Part shown: positions 25,798-39,041 of the stretch, piece after piece | Layout: each line of letters starts with the position of its first letter | How positions within the stretch are numbered: the first letter of the stretch is position 1 | NCBI GenBank assembly: GCA_964450715.1 | Contig: CAYVFC010000010.1 | Coordinates: forward strand, 32,281 to 96,280 | Length of the DNA stretch: 64,000 bases | Source: CAYVFC01 sp964450715 | GTDB taxonomy: Bacteria > Myxococcota_A > Polyangia > Polyangiales > JAFGIB01 | Direction: 5' to 3' | The notes under the pieces: model-generated | What the model was told of the DNA's origin: nothing | Databases searched by the model: none | Seen by the model: the letters and a program-made list of their open reading frames with translations, nothing else | Position numbers and translations under genes: made by a program

Positions 25798-27807
25798 TCA
25801 AATGATATTGATCTCCCTCAGATCCAGCCCGCCGGGGTACATGTAGCTCGTATACACGGCGTAGCCGTAGACCACGATACCGAAGGGGAGCTGCCCCTCG
25901 ATGGTGTGCTGTCCTCCCTCGATGTTGATGCGGGTGGAGAACATGTAGGTGTCCTCGATCGGTTCCCAGTCCCCGATCAGCTTGCCGTCCAGCAAGATGG
26001 CCTGGTTCTCTCCGGCGATCACGTTGATGTAGTTTTCCGGGAAGGTCTCCGGCGCCAGGAAGGTGTAGCTGCTGCGCCACTGCTCAAGCGGGATGCCGAG
26101 GGACATGGCCGGGTCGCCGATGCTGAACCCCCCGGCGCGCCCGATGCCCTCGTAGTCCTGGCCCACCAGGAACTGCGCCACCATGATGGCGCCCTCGCCC
26201 TGCACCTTGAAGCCCTCGCTCGATTCGAACTCGATATACTCGCCGGAATCGAGGGTGACGTCTCCGTGCACCGCCGGGGTGAAGACCACCCGGTTGTCGT
26301 CGCTGCCGGACAGGACCCGGAACAGGTTGGGCTCGCCGCGGATGGGCTTGCCGGGCGCCAGGTAAATCTCCCTGCCCCAGGCCTCCAGGGGGAAGAGGGC
26401 CTCCTCCAGGTGGTCGCAGGCCCAGCGATGGTGGGGGACGAAAGCGCAGTCGTGGCCGGAGACGACCGCTACCCGACCCGAGGCGCGCACACGGGTGCCG
26501 GTGAGATCGCCCTCTTTGCCCACATCGCAATAACGGAAATCGACCGTCAGCAGGTCGCACACCTCCTGGCCGCTATCCGCGTCGGTCGCACACATGATGT
26601 CGTCTATCCGGTCCGAGGGGCTGCCCTCGAGACACCGCTCGGGCGCCGCGGAGACCAGCTGCAGCACCTCTCCGGGTTGCAGCGTGACCGAGTAGCTGTC
26701 GCCGGGGGCTAGCGCGGGTACCGAGTCGTCGCCGGAAGCCGCGGTATTGCCGCTGATCACGACCTCGACCTCGACCGGCTCGGGCTCTACCCCGACGATG
26801 GCTACGAAGCCGGGAGTGGAGGAGGTATAGGGCTCCGGGCAGGGGATCTGGTCGCTGCCCCCGCCGCACGAGCCGGCGATCGGCTCCTCGACATTGAACA
26901 GGGTAGGCCGCGACATGACCAGATAGTTGCCGGTCAGCGTGTGAACGGGCAGCAACAGTGAAGCGTCGTTGGTATGGGTGTACAGGTTCTGGCCGCCGAT
27001 CGTCTCGCTGTACTCGAGCGGATTGAACTGGTAGACGGTGACCGGAACGTTGCTCTCGATCCGGTAGGCCCCATCGCTCACCCGGGCCGAGCGTTGGTGC
27101 TCGACCTGCTCGCCGGTCAATCCCGCTATCCAGTCCAGCTCGATCACCTCCAGCTGTCCGGGCTCGATGTCGCGCTCGACCTCGACCGCGCCCCCGCGCT
27201 CCACTACCAGCCGCGCCGGTACGGCCTGCGGGTTGGCCGCCACCACGGCGAAGGTGAAGGGAATGCTGTACGCGCCTTGTTCGTCCCCGACCGTGAGCTG
27301 GGAGTTGGTGGTCGGCACCGCCCAGTACTCGCAACCGATATAGGAGCGCGCCTCGCGCGCGGCCTGGCAGAGATCCTCGCACTCGCCCGAGGCCAGGCTG
27401 CAGTTCTCACCGGCGGCCGCGTCGCACACCTCGACCTCGAAATGGGCCTCGCCCTGCTCGTCGCATTCGAGCAGATCGTTCGAACCGCCGCAGGTGCGCC
27501 GGCCCGGTACGCAATTGCGGCACCCCAGCTCGGGCGCGCAGACCTGGTCCTGCTCGCGGCAATTGATCAGTTTATCCGGCTTGCCCTCGCCCGAGCAGTA
27601 CACCGCCCAGCTGCCCGCGCAGATGATGCTCTCCTCGTAGTTCAGGCACTCGACCTCGGGCGCTTCCTCCTGCACCTCCACGGTATCGGGATCGACCGGG
27701 GGCGGCGGTTTTTCGTCGCTCGAGCACGCGCTGAGCGCGACGCCGGCGCAGATCGGAACGACGAGAAGAAGAGCGAACGGGCTCGCTCGCCTGGCCATCG
27801 CCTGCAT
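25798..27807 (-). CDS. IgGFc-binding-protein-like surface lipoprotein
   Basis: A 669-residue lipoprotein (signal ending ALSAC, C28). A Cys-rich stretch (to about residue 140; CGGSNDLLEC, CEDLC) precedes a long beta-rich region with YEYWAV-like GCEYWAVPTTNS, PVTVYQFNP, NDASLLLPVHTLTGNYLVMS and VAQFLVGQ. These are hallmarks of the IgGFc-binding N-terminal domain found in many myxobacterial surface proteins; binding to antibody is not implied. The ATG at 27807 is chosen; 27831 and 27798 are possible. Divergent from gpmI. Confidence 0.82.
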   Translation of the reverse strand: MQAMARRASPFALLLVVPICAGVALSACSSDEKPPPPVDPDTVEVQEEAPEVECLNYEESIICAGSWAVYCSGEGKPDKLINCREQDQVCAPELGCRNCVPGRRTCGGSNDLLECDEQGEAHFEVEVCDAAAGENCSLASGECEDLCQAAREARSYIGCEYWAVPTTNSQLTVGDEQGAYSIPFTFAVVAANPQAVPARLVVERGGAVEVERDIEPGQLEVIELDWIAGLTGEQVEHQRSARVSDGAYRIESNVPVTVYQFNPLEYSETIGGQNLYTHTNDASLLLPVHTLTGNYLVMSRPTLFNVEEPIAGSCGGGSDQIPCPEPYTSSTPGFVAIVGVEPEPVEVEVVISGNTAASGDDSVPALAPGDSYSVTLQPGEVLQLVSAAPERCLEGSPSDRIDDIMCATDADSGQEVCDLLTVDFRYCDVGKEGDLTGTRVRASGRVAVVSGHDCAFVPHHRWACDHLEEALFPLEAWGREIYLAPGKPIRGEPNLFRVLSGSDDNRVVFTPAVHGDVTLDSGEYIEFESSEGFKVQGEGAIMVAQFLVGQDYEGIGRAGGFSIGDPAMSLGIPLEQWRSSYTFLAPETFPENYINVIAGENQAILLDGKLIGDWEPIEDTYMFSTRINIEGGQHTIEGQLPFGIVVYGYAVYTSYMYPGGLDLREINII

Positions 27808-27938
27808 TGGGATCGGTCGCCTCCTGGTCATTCCCCACCCGCTTCCGGGGTCCCGTTCAATATAACGGAGGCTTGCCCATTTGTCCCGCGCCCACTATGA
27901 CATGTCAGCGCCTGCTCGCGCGCCCGAAAAATCTTTCG

Positions 27939-29597
<1,659 letters not shown>

Positions 29598-29600
29598 CGG

Positions 29601-30218
29601 CTACCGGCCGGCGGGTCGGAGCTTCACCCCCAGAAAGCTGGCCAGCTTGCGAGCGATGGAGCGCGGAATCTCCTCCAGCCGCCTCTCGACCACCGCCCGG
29701 GCCACCGCGTGCGGCTCGCCCTTGAGCACCGGCAATACCAGGTAGGCCCACGCGTCCAGCGTCTTGCCGTTCGCCCCGGCCAGCGCCCGTTCCAGCACGT
29801 CGATCAGGCGCTTCTGGTAGGCGATGGAGGCGTTACACAGCGCGGCATAGGTCTTGACCAGGCCGTCCTTGCCCGTGTCCGAGGCCGCGTCAAAGGCAGC
29901 GGTGAGCCGATCGAGGTGCTTGGCCACCTTGGCGGGCGCTATACGGGCCAGCGCGGGCAGCGCGCTGGCACTGGTCTGTACCAGGCGCGGCTGGTCGGAA
30001 ATCACGAGCTCCACCAGCCTTTCGATGTGCGGGACGCCCAGCTCGGGTTTCAGGCGAATCACCTCGTCCACCACGCGAGCGGCGCGCGTGGCCGCGGACT
30101 TGCTCCCGTCCCCGAGCGCTTCCACGTTCCGCGCCAGCTCCGCCTCGGCGGAATCCGCCACGATCTGCTCGGCGATGGCCCCGGCGCTGCCGGCCTTTTT
30201 CGGTTTATCCGCGCCCAT
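29601..30218 (-). CDS. HEAT-like helical repeat protein, unknown function
   Basis: 205 residues, all-helical and Ala-rich. Paired helices with the pattern VDEVIRLKPELGVPHIERLVELVISDQ and TSASALPALARIAPAKVAKHL suggest a HEAT/ARM fold. No catalytic motif, signal or membrane segment. It is convergent with gpmI (3-bp gap) and lies downstream of argS on the same strand (124 bp). I do not recognise an ortholog. Confidence 0.6.
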   Translation of the reverse strand: MGADKPKKAGSAGAIAEQIVADSAEAELARNVEALGDGSKSAATRAARVVDEVIRLKPELGVPHIERLVELVISDQPRLVQTSASALPALARIAPAKVAKHLDRLTAAFDAASDTGKDGLVKTYAALCNASIAYQKRLIDVLERALAGANGKTLDAWAYLVLPVLKGEPHAVARAVVERRLEEIPRSIARKLASFLGVKLRPAGR

Positions 30219-30342
30219 TGCTCTCCTTTATCCTACTCTCTATGTCCGGCGTCCACTGATCATCCGGCACCGTTCCGTCGCTACCCATAGAATATGCGAT
30301 ACGAGACGCCCGCCCAACCCTTATTAGAGCCCATTTCTCGCC

Positions 30343-32070
30343 TCACATGCGATCCGGCGCCCCGATGCCCAGCAGCCCCAACCCCCGCTTGATCTGCCTG
30401 GCCACCAGCAGACAGAGCAGAAGGCGATCCTGGCGCCGACCGCCTTCAGCGCGCAGAACCGGACAGCTCTCGTAAAAGGCGCTGAACAGGCGCGCGAGCG
30501 CGTAGAGATGATCGCATACCAGGTGCGGATTGCCGCTCTCGGCGGCTTCGTGCACCACGTCGGCAAAGCGGATCAGGTGCTTGCCCAGACCGACTTCGGC
30601 CGGGTGCTGCAGGTCCAGCGGAGCGTCGGTCGCCGCCTGCTCGGGCTCGACGCCGGCCTTGCGAAAGATGGACTGGATGCGCGCGTGCGCGTACTGCAGG
30701 TAGGGCCCGGAGTTGCCCTTGAAGGATAGCATCTTGTCCCAGTCGAACTGGTAGTCGCTCAACCGGTTCTGCTTGAGGTCCGCGTACTTGATGGCGCCGA
30801 TACCGACCAGCGGGCTGAGCTCGGCGATCTGCGCCGCGTCGAGGTTCAGGCCCTCCTCCTGGCGCATCCGCTCCGCCGCTCGCTTCTCGGCCTCGGTAAG
30901 CAGCTCGTCCAGCCGCACCGCGCCCCCCTCCCGCGTCTTGAGCGGCTTGCCGTCGGTACCCAGCACGGAGCCGAAACCGATGTGCTGCAAGCGCATCTGA
31001 ACGCCCAGCCGCGACATCACCTCGAATAGCTGCTTGAAGTGGAGCGACTGGCGCTGGTCCACCACGTAGATGGCGCGCTCGGCCCCGAGCCGGTCGCGAC
31101 GGTAGAGCACGGTGGCGATGTCGGTGGTGGCGTAGAGGAAGGCGCCGTCCTTCTTCCGCACGATGAAGGGCGTGCGGCTTCCGCCCAGCTCCGCCTGGTC
31201 GTCGAAGAAGACGCAGATGGCCCCCTGGTCCTCGCGGGCGATGCCGCGCTCTAGCAGCAGATCGACAACTCCCGGTAGCATCTGCTGGTAAGCGCTCTCT
31301 CCCAGCCACTGGTCGAAGTGGATCTGCATCCGCCCATAAACGCGGTCCAGCTCGGCGCGGGTGGCCTCCACGAACCGGTTCCAGGCGGCCAGGTTGTCCG
31401 GGTCGCCCGACTGCAGCCGGGCCAGCTCGGCGCGCGCCCGGTCGGCAAAGGCGGGATCGCTCTTGGCCGCCTGGTTGGCCAGCAGGTAGACGCGCTCCAG
31501 CTCCTCGATCCCCCTCTCGCGCAGCGCATTCTGGTCGCCGAAACGCTCCATGCCGGCGATCAGCATACCGAACTGCGTGCCCCAGTCGCCCAGGTGGTTG
31601 TCCCCGATCACCTCGTGCCCGGCGAAGCGCAGCAACCGCACCAGCGAATCGCCGATGATGGTCGACCGCAGATGACCCACGTGCATGCGCTTGGCGATGT
31701 TGGGGCTGGAAAAGTCGACGACGATCCGCTCGGGGCGCTGTACCCGGGGTACGCCGTCGCGTTCGGCGTCCGTGGCCTGCAGGCGCAGCTGCCCGGAAAC
31801 CCACCCGATACCCAGGCGCAGGTTGATGAAGCCCGGTCCGGCCACCTCCACGCTCTCGAAGATCTCCTGAGCGGCCAGCGCCTCTGCCACCGCAGCGGCC
31901 AGCTCGCGGGGCGGCCGGCGCAGCTTTTTGGCTAGCGGCAGCAGACCGTTGATCTGGTAGTCACCGTGGGCGGCCTCCTTGGCCGGCCGCAAGGCCGGGT
32001 CGGCCTCGAGCTCGAGGCGATCCCGGATGGCCTCCGCGGCCAGCCGACCGAGATGGGGTTCGACGCGCAT
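30343..32070 (-). CDS. argS: Arginyl-tRNA synthetase
   Basis: Charges tRNA-Arg. 575 residues with the ArgRS N-terminal additional domain, the class I HIGH motif as HVGH (130-133, in SPNIAKRMHVGH), DNHLGDWGTQFG, and the C-terminal DALR-type helical domain ending FSAFYESCPVL. No KMSK signature is obvious, as in many ArgRS. The ATG lies 10 bp after the stop of the upstream TPR gene, so the two are probably one transcript. Confidence 0.95.
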   Translation of the reverse strand: MRVEPHLGRLAAEAIRDRLELEADPALRPAKEAAHGDYQINGLLPLAKKLRRPPRELAAAVAEALAAQEIFESVEVAGPGFINLRLGIGWVSGQLRLQATDAERDGVPRVQRPERIVVDFSSPNIAKRMHVGHLRSTIIGDSLVRLLRFAGHEVIGDNHLGDWGTQFGMLIAGMERFGDQNALRERGIEELERVYLLANQAAKSDPAFADRARAELARLQSGDPDNLAAWNRFVEATRAELDRVYGRMQIHFDQWLGESAYQQMLPGVVDLLLERGIAREDQGAICVFFDDQAELGGSRTPFIVRKKDGAFLYATTDIATVLYRRDRLGAERAIYVVDQRQSLHFKQLFEVMSRLGVQMRLQHIGFGSVLGTDGKPLKTREGGAVRLDELLTEAEKRAAERMRQEEGLNLDAAQIAELSPLVGIGAIKYADLKQNRLSDYQFDWDKMLSFKGNSGPYLQYAHARIQSIFRKAGVEPEQAATDAPLDLQHPAEVGLGKHLIRFADVVHEAAESGNPHLVCDHLYALARLFSAFYESCPVLRAEGGRRQDRLLLCLLVARQIKRGLGLLGIGAPDRM

Positions 32071-32080
32071 GGACTGCTTT

Positions 32081-34393
32081 CTACTCTTTTACAATCAGAT
32101 CGTCGAACAGAACGTCGAACTCCTCGATGTCGTCCTTCGGCGCCTCCCCCTTGGAGAGCTTCTCCAGGCGCTGCCGGACGTCCCGGAAACCGGGATCCTT
32201 GTCGGAGACCTGTCGGAAGTAGTTTCCGGCTTGCTCATTCTTCCCCAGCAGCTGGTAGGCGCTGCCCAGCTCGAAGAGCAGCTCGGTATCCTCTGCCTCC
32301 CGCTGCTTGGGTGAGGCCAGCCCCTCCTTGAAATGCGCGATGGCCTCGCTGACCTCGCCCTTGCGGATGTAGCAGAGTCCGATCATGGTGTGCGAGGCGC
32401 GCCGCTGCTCCGGGTTGGCGAGGCAGAGCTTGAATTCATTGATCGATTTATCGAGCAGCTCCATCTCCATGTAGGCGAGACCTAGATCATAGTGGCTGTC
32501 AGTGGAGGCGGATTCGGACGCGGGGGCGGGCCGCGGCGCGACGGCGAGTGGCGGTGACGGGGCCAGAGCCGGAGCCGCCGGCGCTGCTTCGGCGTGTTCC
32601 AGCCCCTCGATCTCCGTCAGCTTATCGAGCAAGACGGGATGGTCCGGATGCGATTCGAGGGCGTCTTGCAGCGTATCGCGCGCCTCGGTCAACAGACCCT
32701 GCGACAGGTAGAACTCCACTTCCTCCAGCGCATCCTCTACCTCGGCCGGCAGCTCCGCGAGCTCGGCCTGGGCCTGGGCCTCGGCCGCGAGCACTTCGGC
32801 CACCTCGTCCTCGGCCACCTCCTCGGTGATCACCTCGTCCTCGGGCTCGTCCTCGGGCTCGTCCGCGTCCCCATCATCCACGAAGATGATCTCTTCGTCC
32901 TCCGGCGCGAGCGCCTGCTTCTCGCGCTCGCCACCGGCCTCGCCCACTCTCGATTCCAGCAGCTGCAGCTCCTCCCGCGCCCGTTCGTTGTGCGGGTCGA
33001 GCTGCAGCGCCTCCCGCAGATAGCCGGCCGCCTCTCTGGGATCCACCTCCTTGGCAAACTCGGCCAGCATGAGGAGATGAACCAGCGCCTCGGTCACCTC
33101 GTCGTTCTTGAGGTATAGATCCTTGAGCCTCTGCCGGGCCCCCAGGCTCTGCGGATCGATATCCAGTATCCGATTCAGCTGTGAGATCGCCTTGTCCTTG
33201 AGGCCGTAGCGGATAAATACGTCGCACTCGCTCAGCAGCCGTTTGATCTGGGCGTCGAACGGAGGGGTGGATGAAGTCGGGCGCGGCGCGGGGCTGCTGG
33301 GGAACCCGCCGGACGGGATGCCGGTTCCCGATTGAAATCCGTCCGCGGGTAGGGCTGAAACGCCGGCCGGCATCGATCCGGGTACAACACCGCCGCCCTC
33401 GGACAGGTCGGGCACGATCTGCACCGCGGCCGCCTGCTCCGGCGCGTACTCGCTTCCCTCCGCGGGGCTTAGCGACGGCCTCGGCGGAGCCCCGCCCATG
33501 ATGGCCCGAAGCTCTGCCGCGGCCTCGGCGTCATTCGGATCCAGCTCCAGGATCTTCGCCAAAACGCTGCTTTGTTGCGACTGCCGCCCCGCGTCCGCGT
33601 GCAACCGGGAGATCTGTTTATAGACCGATACCGACTTGGCGTTCTGTCCCAACACGCGGAAAGCCTCTCCCAGCAACTCCAGCACTTCGATGTCCTTGGG
33701 ATTGGCACGAAAACAGATCTGAAGCTTGGCCAGCGCGTGCTTGGCGTCTCCTTGCTCCAGGTACTTGTACGCCAGATCGCGGGCCAGATTCAGGTCTCCG
33801 GGACGGAAGAAGAGCAAGCGCTCACCGACCTTCAGGTAGTCGTCGATCCGCCCCTGCTCCAGCAACAGCCGGCTTCCATCCTCGAAGACCTCGGCGGCTT
33901 CCTCTTTACGGTCCTCCTTGGAGAGCGCCTCGGCGTACCGGATGCACACCGCGACGTTCTTCGGATCCAGCCGGACCATCTGGGACATGATCTCGAGCGC
34001 GTCCTCGCGCTTGCCGGCGCGCTCCAGCGCATTGATCAGCAGCTCGTAGGTGGAAAGGGCGTCGCTGACCAGCGACAACATCTCGTACATCTCGCCGAGC
34101 CGCCGCAAGGCCTCGATCTGGTTCGCTTCGAGCTTGAGGATCTGCTTGTAGACGGCCACGGCCTTGAGAAAAAAGCCCTGGTCCGCATATAGGTTCGCGA
34201 CCTGATGGTAGGTGTTGCTCGCTTCGGCCGTATCGCCCTTGCGCGTATAGATGTCCCCCACTTTTAAAAGGATACGAGCGTCCTTGGGCTGGTCCTTGAT
34301 AAGCTTGTTGTACTCGGCAATGGCCTTGTCGAGCTGACCCTTTGCCAGGTACTTCTGGGCGTTCTGAACGACTTTGGCGCGATCGATGCTCAC
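32081..34393 (-). CDS. Large TPR-repeat protein
   Basis: 770 residues with no signal or membrane segment. TPR units occupy about 1-290 (AKGQLDKAIAEYNKLIKDQPKDARI is a typical one). Then comes a Gly/Pro/Ser-rich linker (about 305-375), a second TPR block (about 380-470), a very acidic stretch (about 495-545, rich in E/D/P) and a C-terminal TPR block. The layout resembles myxobacterial scaffolds of unknown role. It lies upstream of argS (10-bp gap). Confidence 0.82.
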   Translation of the reverse strand: MSIDRAKVVQNAQKYLAKGQLDKAIAEYNKLIKDQPKDARILLKVGDIYTRKGDTAEASNTYHQVANLYADQGFFLKAVAVYKQILKLEANQIEALRRLGEMYEMLSLVSDALSTYELLINALERAGKREDALEIMSQMVRLDPKNVAVCIRYAEALSKEDRKEEAAEVFEDGSRLLLEQGRIDDYLKVGERLLFFRPGDLNLARDLAYKYLEQGDAKHALAKLQICFRANPKDIEVLELLGEAFRVLGQNAKSVSVYKQISRLHADAGRQSQQSSVLAKILELDPNDAEAAAELRAIMGGAPPRPSLSPAEGSEYAPEQAAAVQIVPDLSEGGGVVPGSMPAGVSALPADGFQSGTGIPSGGFPSSPAPRPTSSTPPFDAQIKRLLSECDVFIRYGLKDKAISQLNRILDIDPQSLGARQRLKDLYLKNDEVTEALVHLLMLAEFAKEVDPREAAGYLREALQLDPHNERAREELQLLESRVGEAGGEREKQALAPEDEEIIFVDDGDADEPEDEPEDEVITEEVAEDEVAEVLAAEAQAQAELAELPAEVEDALEEVEFYLSQGLLTEARDTLQDALESHPDHPVLLDKLTEIEGLEHAEAAPAAPALAPSPPLAVAPRPAPASESASTDSHYDLGLAYMEMELLDKSINEFKLCLANPEQRRASHTMIGLCYIRKGEVSEAIAHFKEGLASPKQREAEDTELLFELGSAYQLLGKNEQAGNYFRQVSDKDPGFRDVRQRLEKLSKGEAPKDDIEEFDVLFDDLIVKE

Positions 34394-34439
34394 AGGGCGA
34401 AGCCTACAAGGAGCGTAAAAAAGACAAACCTTTGCTCAA

Positions 34440-34475
34440 GGGCGAGCCCGAACAGGTCATAACGTCCGCTCGCCC
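34440..34475. other. Inverted repeat between Roadblock and TPR genes
   Basis: Perfect 8-bp arms GGGCGAGC (34440-34447) and GCTCGCCC (34468-34475) with a 20-bp loop. No T-run follows on either strand at normal distance, so it is not a convincing terminator; it could be an operator or hairpin in the TPR-argS leader. Confidence 0.35.
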
Positions 34476-34642
34476 TGTAAAAAACCTGTAATAACATCCA
34501 AAGTTTACGGTTGGCGGCAGCGACCGGTCAAGTACGCGGCGCGCCCGGGCAGCGGGTTGTTCTTCCGCAACGACCCGGGAGCCGGACCGCAAATCGGGAC
34601 AGGGAGGGGGCCGGCCCGCGAGCCAGCCCGCTAGCCACGAAT

Positions 34643-35002
34643 TCAGGACAGGTTCTCCAGCAATTTCCCGGCCCGCGTACGCATCAGGAAGCGGGCCTTG
34701 CCGGCATTGCCCTTGGGGACCACCACCACAGCCACGAAGTACTCGTCGCTCAGCACCCGGATGACGGTCGTCATGTGCTCGGCGAAAATCGACACCTCGG
34801 TCGCGGAGCCGATCTCCAGCATCTGGGTCGCCTGCTTGATCTGTCCGAGAACGACGCTGTACTCCATGCCGATATCCTCGGCGCTGAACAGGCTCTCCTG
34901 CCTCTTGTAGCTATCGACGGCGATCCCGTCGAACCCCATCAGCACGCTCGCCACTCCGCCATCGACGTTTTCGACGATTTCCTTCAACACATTCTTGAAC
35001 AT
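34643..35002 (-). CDS. Roadblock/LC7 family protein (MglB-like)
   Basis: A 119-residue single-domain Roadblock/LC7 protein: ENVDGGVASVLMGFDGIAVDSYK, then the central helix SVVLGQIKQATQMLEIG and the final strand YFVAVVVVPKGNAGKARFLMR. Members dimerise and act as GAPs or regulators of Ras-like small GTPases; in Myxococcus, MglB controls MglA polarity. No mglA-type GTPase gene is in the window, so a polarity role is only a possibility. Confidence 0.82.
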   Translation of the reverse strand: MFKNVLKEIVENVDGGVASVLMGFDGIAVDSYKRQESLFSAEDIGMEYSVVLGQIKQATQMLEIGSATEVSIFAEHMTTVIRVLSDEYFVAVVVVPKGNAGKARFLMRTRAGKLLENLS

Positions 35003-35403
35003 GGGACCTCCGCCCTCCAGTGCTCGTACCCCTGCAGTGTACTACGAAGCGGCCTTGCTCGGGCAAATTGATAGGGCGAAAAAGGCAGCGTCCCCGCGCT
35101 CTCGCCCTGGGCCGTCTCAGCCTTCCCCCCGGCGTAAGAGTTCAGGCCTTGGGCAGCGCGGCGGCCAAGGCGCCGGAAAAAGCTCGGCGCCCAGCAGGGC
35201 CGGTGAGGATTGTACTCGCGTACATGACGAACCGGCCCGAGGACGAAAGCCGGTTTTTCGGGATGGATCGGCCGCCGTCGTTTCAGGCACCGACTACCCC
35301 CCTGAACGGTTACCCCCCGGCCGCCACTGCCCAGCGGGCTCCAAGCGCCGACAAAGGTAGCGAGGGGAGACGGTCTACAACGCCCCGAAAAGCGCCGGGG
35401 AGG

Positions 35404-35431
35404 TTGACAAGCGACTCAGCCGCTGTACATC
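35404..35431 (+). promoter_or_regulatory. Probable sigma-70 promoter of tRNA-Leu
   Basis: TTGACA at 35404-35409, a 16-bp spacer, then TACATC at 35426-35431, about 25 bp before the tRNA. The 400 bp upstream of it (35003-35403) hold no gene I can support. Confidence 0.6.
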
Positions 35432-35456
35432 TGACCCTCCTGAAAACGAGCAGCAA

Positions 35457-35540
35457 GCGGACGTGGCGGAACTGGCATACGCGCCAGACTAAGGATCTGG
35501 TGGGGGCAACCCCGTGGAGGTTCAAGTCCTCTCGTCCGCA
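35457..35540 (+). tRNA. tRNA-Leu, anticodon AAG
   Basis: 84 nt, class II tRNA. Acceptor arms GCGGACG / CGTCCGC with discriminator A; D-arm GCG...CGC; anticodon stem CCAGA/TCTGG with loop CTAAGGA, giving anticodon 35491-35493 AAG; long variable arm GGGG-CAA-CCCC; T-loop TTCAAGT. CCA is not encoded. The body matches Leu tRNAs that normally read GAG in bacteria, so A at position 34 is unusual. Confidence 0.93.
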
Positions 35541-35672
35541 CCGCAGCGCAAGCGTTCAGGCCTTGGCCGTCGTGGTTTTCGAACACCGGCCGCCCATTGA
35601 ACGGTTATACCGCAACTATTCGAAAATTCTGTTCTTCTCAGGCAGCGCTTTCTACCGGATAATGGAAAGGCT

Positions 35673-37781
<2,109 letters not shown>

Positions 37782-38186
37782 GCCTTCCCATCATCATGGC
37801 CTTGGTAGTGTCGAGCTTGCCCTCGATCACCTCTTTCCACCGGTCATAGCCGGCCTCGATCACGAAGGCGGCTTGCTCGCGAGCCGTCTCCGCCTCCAGA
37901 TAGGCGGTAGAGCGACAGACGCCCTGATCTACGTCGAGCAGCATGGCCATATCGCGCTCGACGCCGATGGAAGGGTCGGCCTTGATCACCATGGCCACCG
38001 CCCCGTGGGTCCAGTCCTTGCCGGCCTCGGCGTAGTCCGGATTGCCGTTAACCGCATCCTTGTACGCCTGTGTCCACTGCTCCGAGGGAAATCGATGTGC
38101 CGCCATGTCTGCTCTCCGCGAAAGCCTCGAGCACGGAACATAGAGGAGGCCCCGGCCCGACGCAACTCGTGCTACAGGTAGCGGTC

Positions 38187-38918
38187 ATGGACGGCTGGCT
38201 ACGCTCGACCCTTTTGCATCGAAACGGTTTTCGACACGCCTTTACGCTGCGCGCCGGCCCGGTAGGGGCAGAGGCCCCGGAGAGCCTCGGAGCGCTTCGC
38301 CAGCGCGTCGCGCGCGCCGTCGATTGCGCACCGGAAAGCCTCTACGAGGTAACCCAGGTACACGGCGCCGTCGTCGAGACGGTGGACGGCGAGGGCAAGA
38401 ACGAGGCGTTTCTGCCTCGACAAGCCGACGCGCTGGTGTCGAGCGCTCCGAACACCGCGGTGGGCGTAAGGGTAGCCGACTGCTTGCCGCTGCTGGTGGG
38501 CGACCCTGTCACCGGGACAGCCGCCGCGATACACGCGGGCTGGCGAGGGGTCGAGGCCGGGGTGGTGCGCGCGGCGCTCGAACAGCTGCTCTGCTTCCCG
38601 GGGGTGCGAGCGTCGCACCTGGTAGCTGCGGTTTTCCCGCACATCCGCCCCTGCTGCTTCGAGGTGGGCCAAGACGTAGCGGATCGGTTGCAAGCGTTGT
38701 ACCCCGATATCTCGGTGCTAAGCCGCCCGAGCGGAAACAAGCCCCATGTCGATCTGGCCGGCATCGTACGCGCCCAGCTCGCAGCGGCGGGCGTGCTCGA
38801 GCAGCATATGGACGACGTGGCCGGCTGCACCCGCTGCGATGCGGCGAGCTTCCACTCGTATCGCCGCGAGGGGCAGAGGGCCGGACGTCACCTGGCGGCC
38901 ATGGCGGTTAAGTGTTAA
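38187..38918 (+). CDS. pgeF: Peptidoglycan editing factor PgeF (YfiH/DUF152)
   Basis: 243 residues. Metal-site and catalytic motifs of the family are present: QVHG, RVADCLPLL with the catalytic Cys, HAGWRG, and PCCFEVG. YfiH/PgeF prevents misincorporation of serine into peptidoglycan stems in E. coli and was earlier called a polyphenol oxidase. The ATG at 38187 is used; the open frame runs upstream into the divergent SCP-2 gene. The stop falls inside the GGGGAC-type palindrome. Confidence 0.88.
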   Translation: MDGWLRSTLLHRNGFRHAFTLRAGPVGAEAPESLGALRQRVARAVDCAPESLYEVTQVHGAVVETVDGEGKNEAFLPRQADALVSSAPNTAVGVRVADCLPLLVGDPVTGTAAAIHAGWRGVEAGVVRAALEQLLCFPGVRASHLVAAVFPHIRPCCFEVGQDVADRLQALYPDISVLSRPSGNKPHVDLAGIVRAQLAAAGVLEQHMDDVAGCTRCDAASFHSYRREGQRAGRHLAAMAVKC

Positions 38919-39030
38919 GGGGACGGACCGAAAAACCGAAAGAACCGGCGTACATTCGTTTGCCGCTCGATTCGTAGCCTCTCATTGGTTTCTGCCCAAT
39001 CGTTTCTTTCGGTTTTTCGGCCTGTCTCCG
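38915..39030. repeat. REP-like palindrome between pgeF and folC
   Basis: It begins TTAAGGGGACGG. Arms GACCGAAAAACCGAAAGAA (38926-38944) and TTCTTTCGGTTTTTCGGCC (39004-39022) are complementary at 18 of 19 positions, with a 59-bp loop. The outer part (GGGGAC / GTCTCCG) also pairs loosely. It starts within the stop codon of pgeF and ends 11 bp before folC. Confidence 0.75.
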
Positions 39031-39041
39031 AGCAGAGAAAT

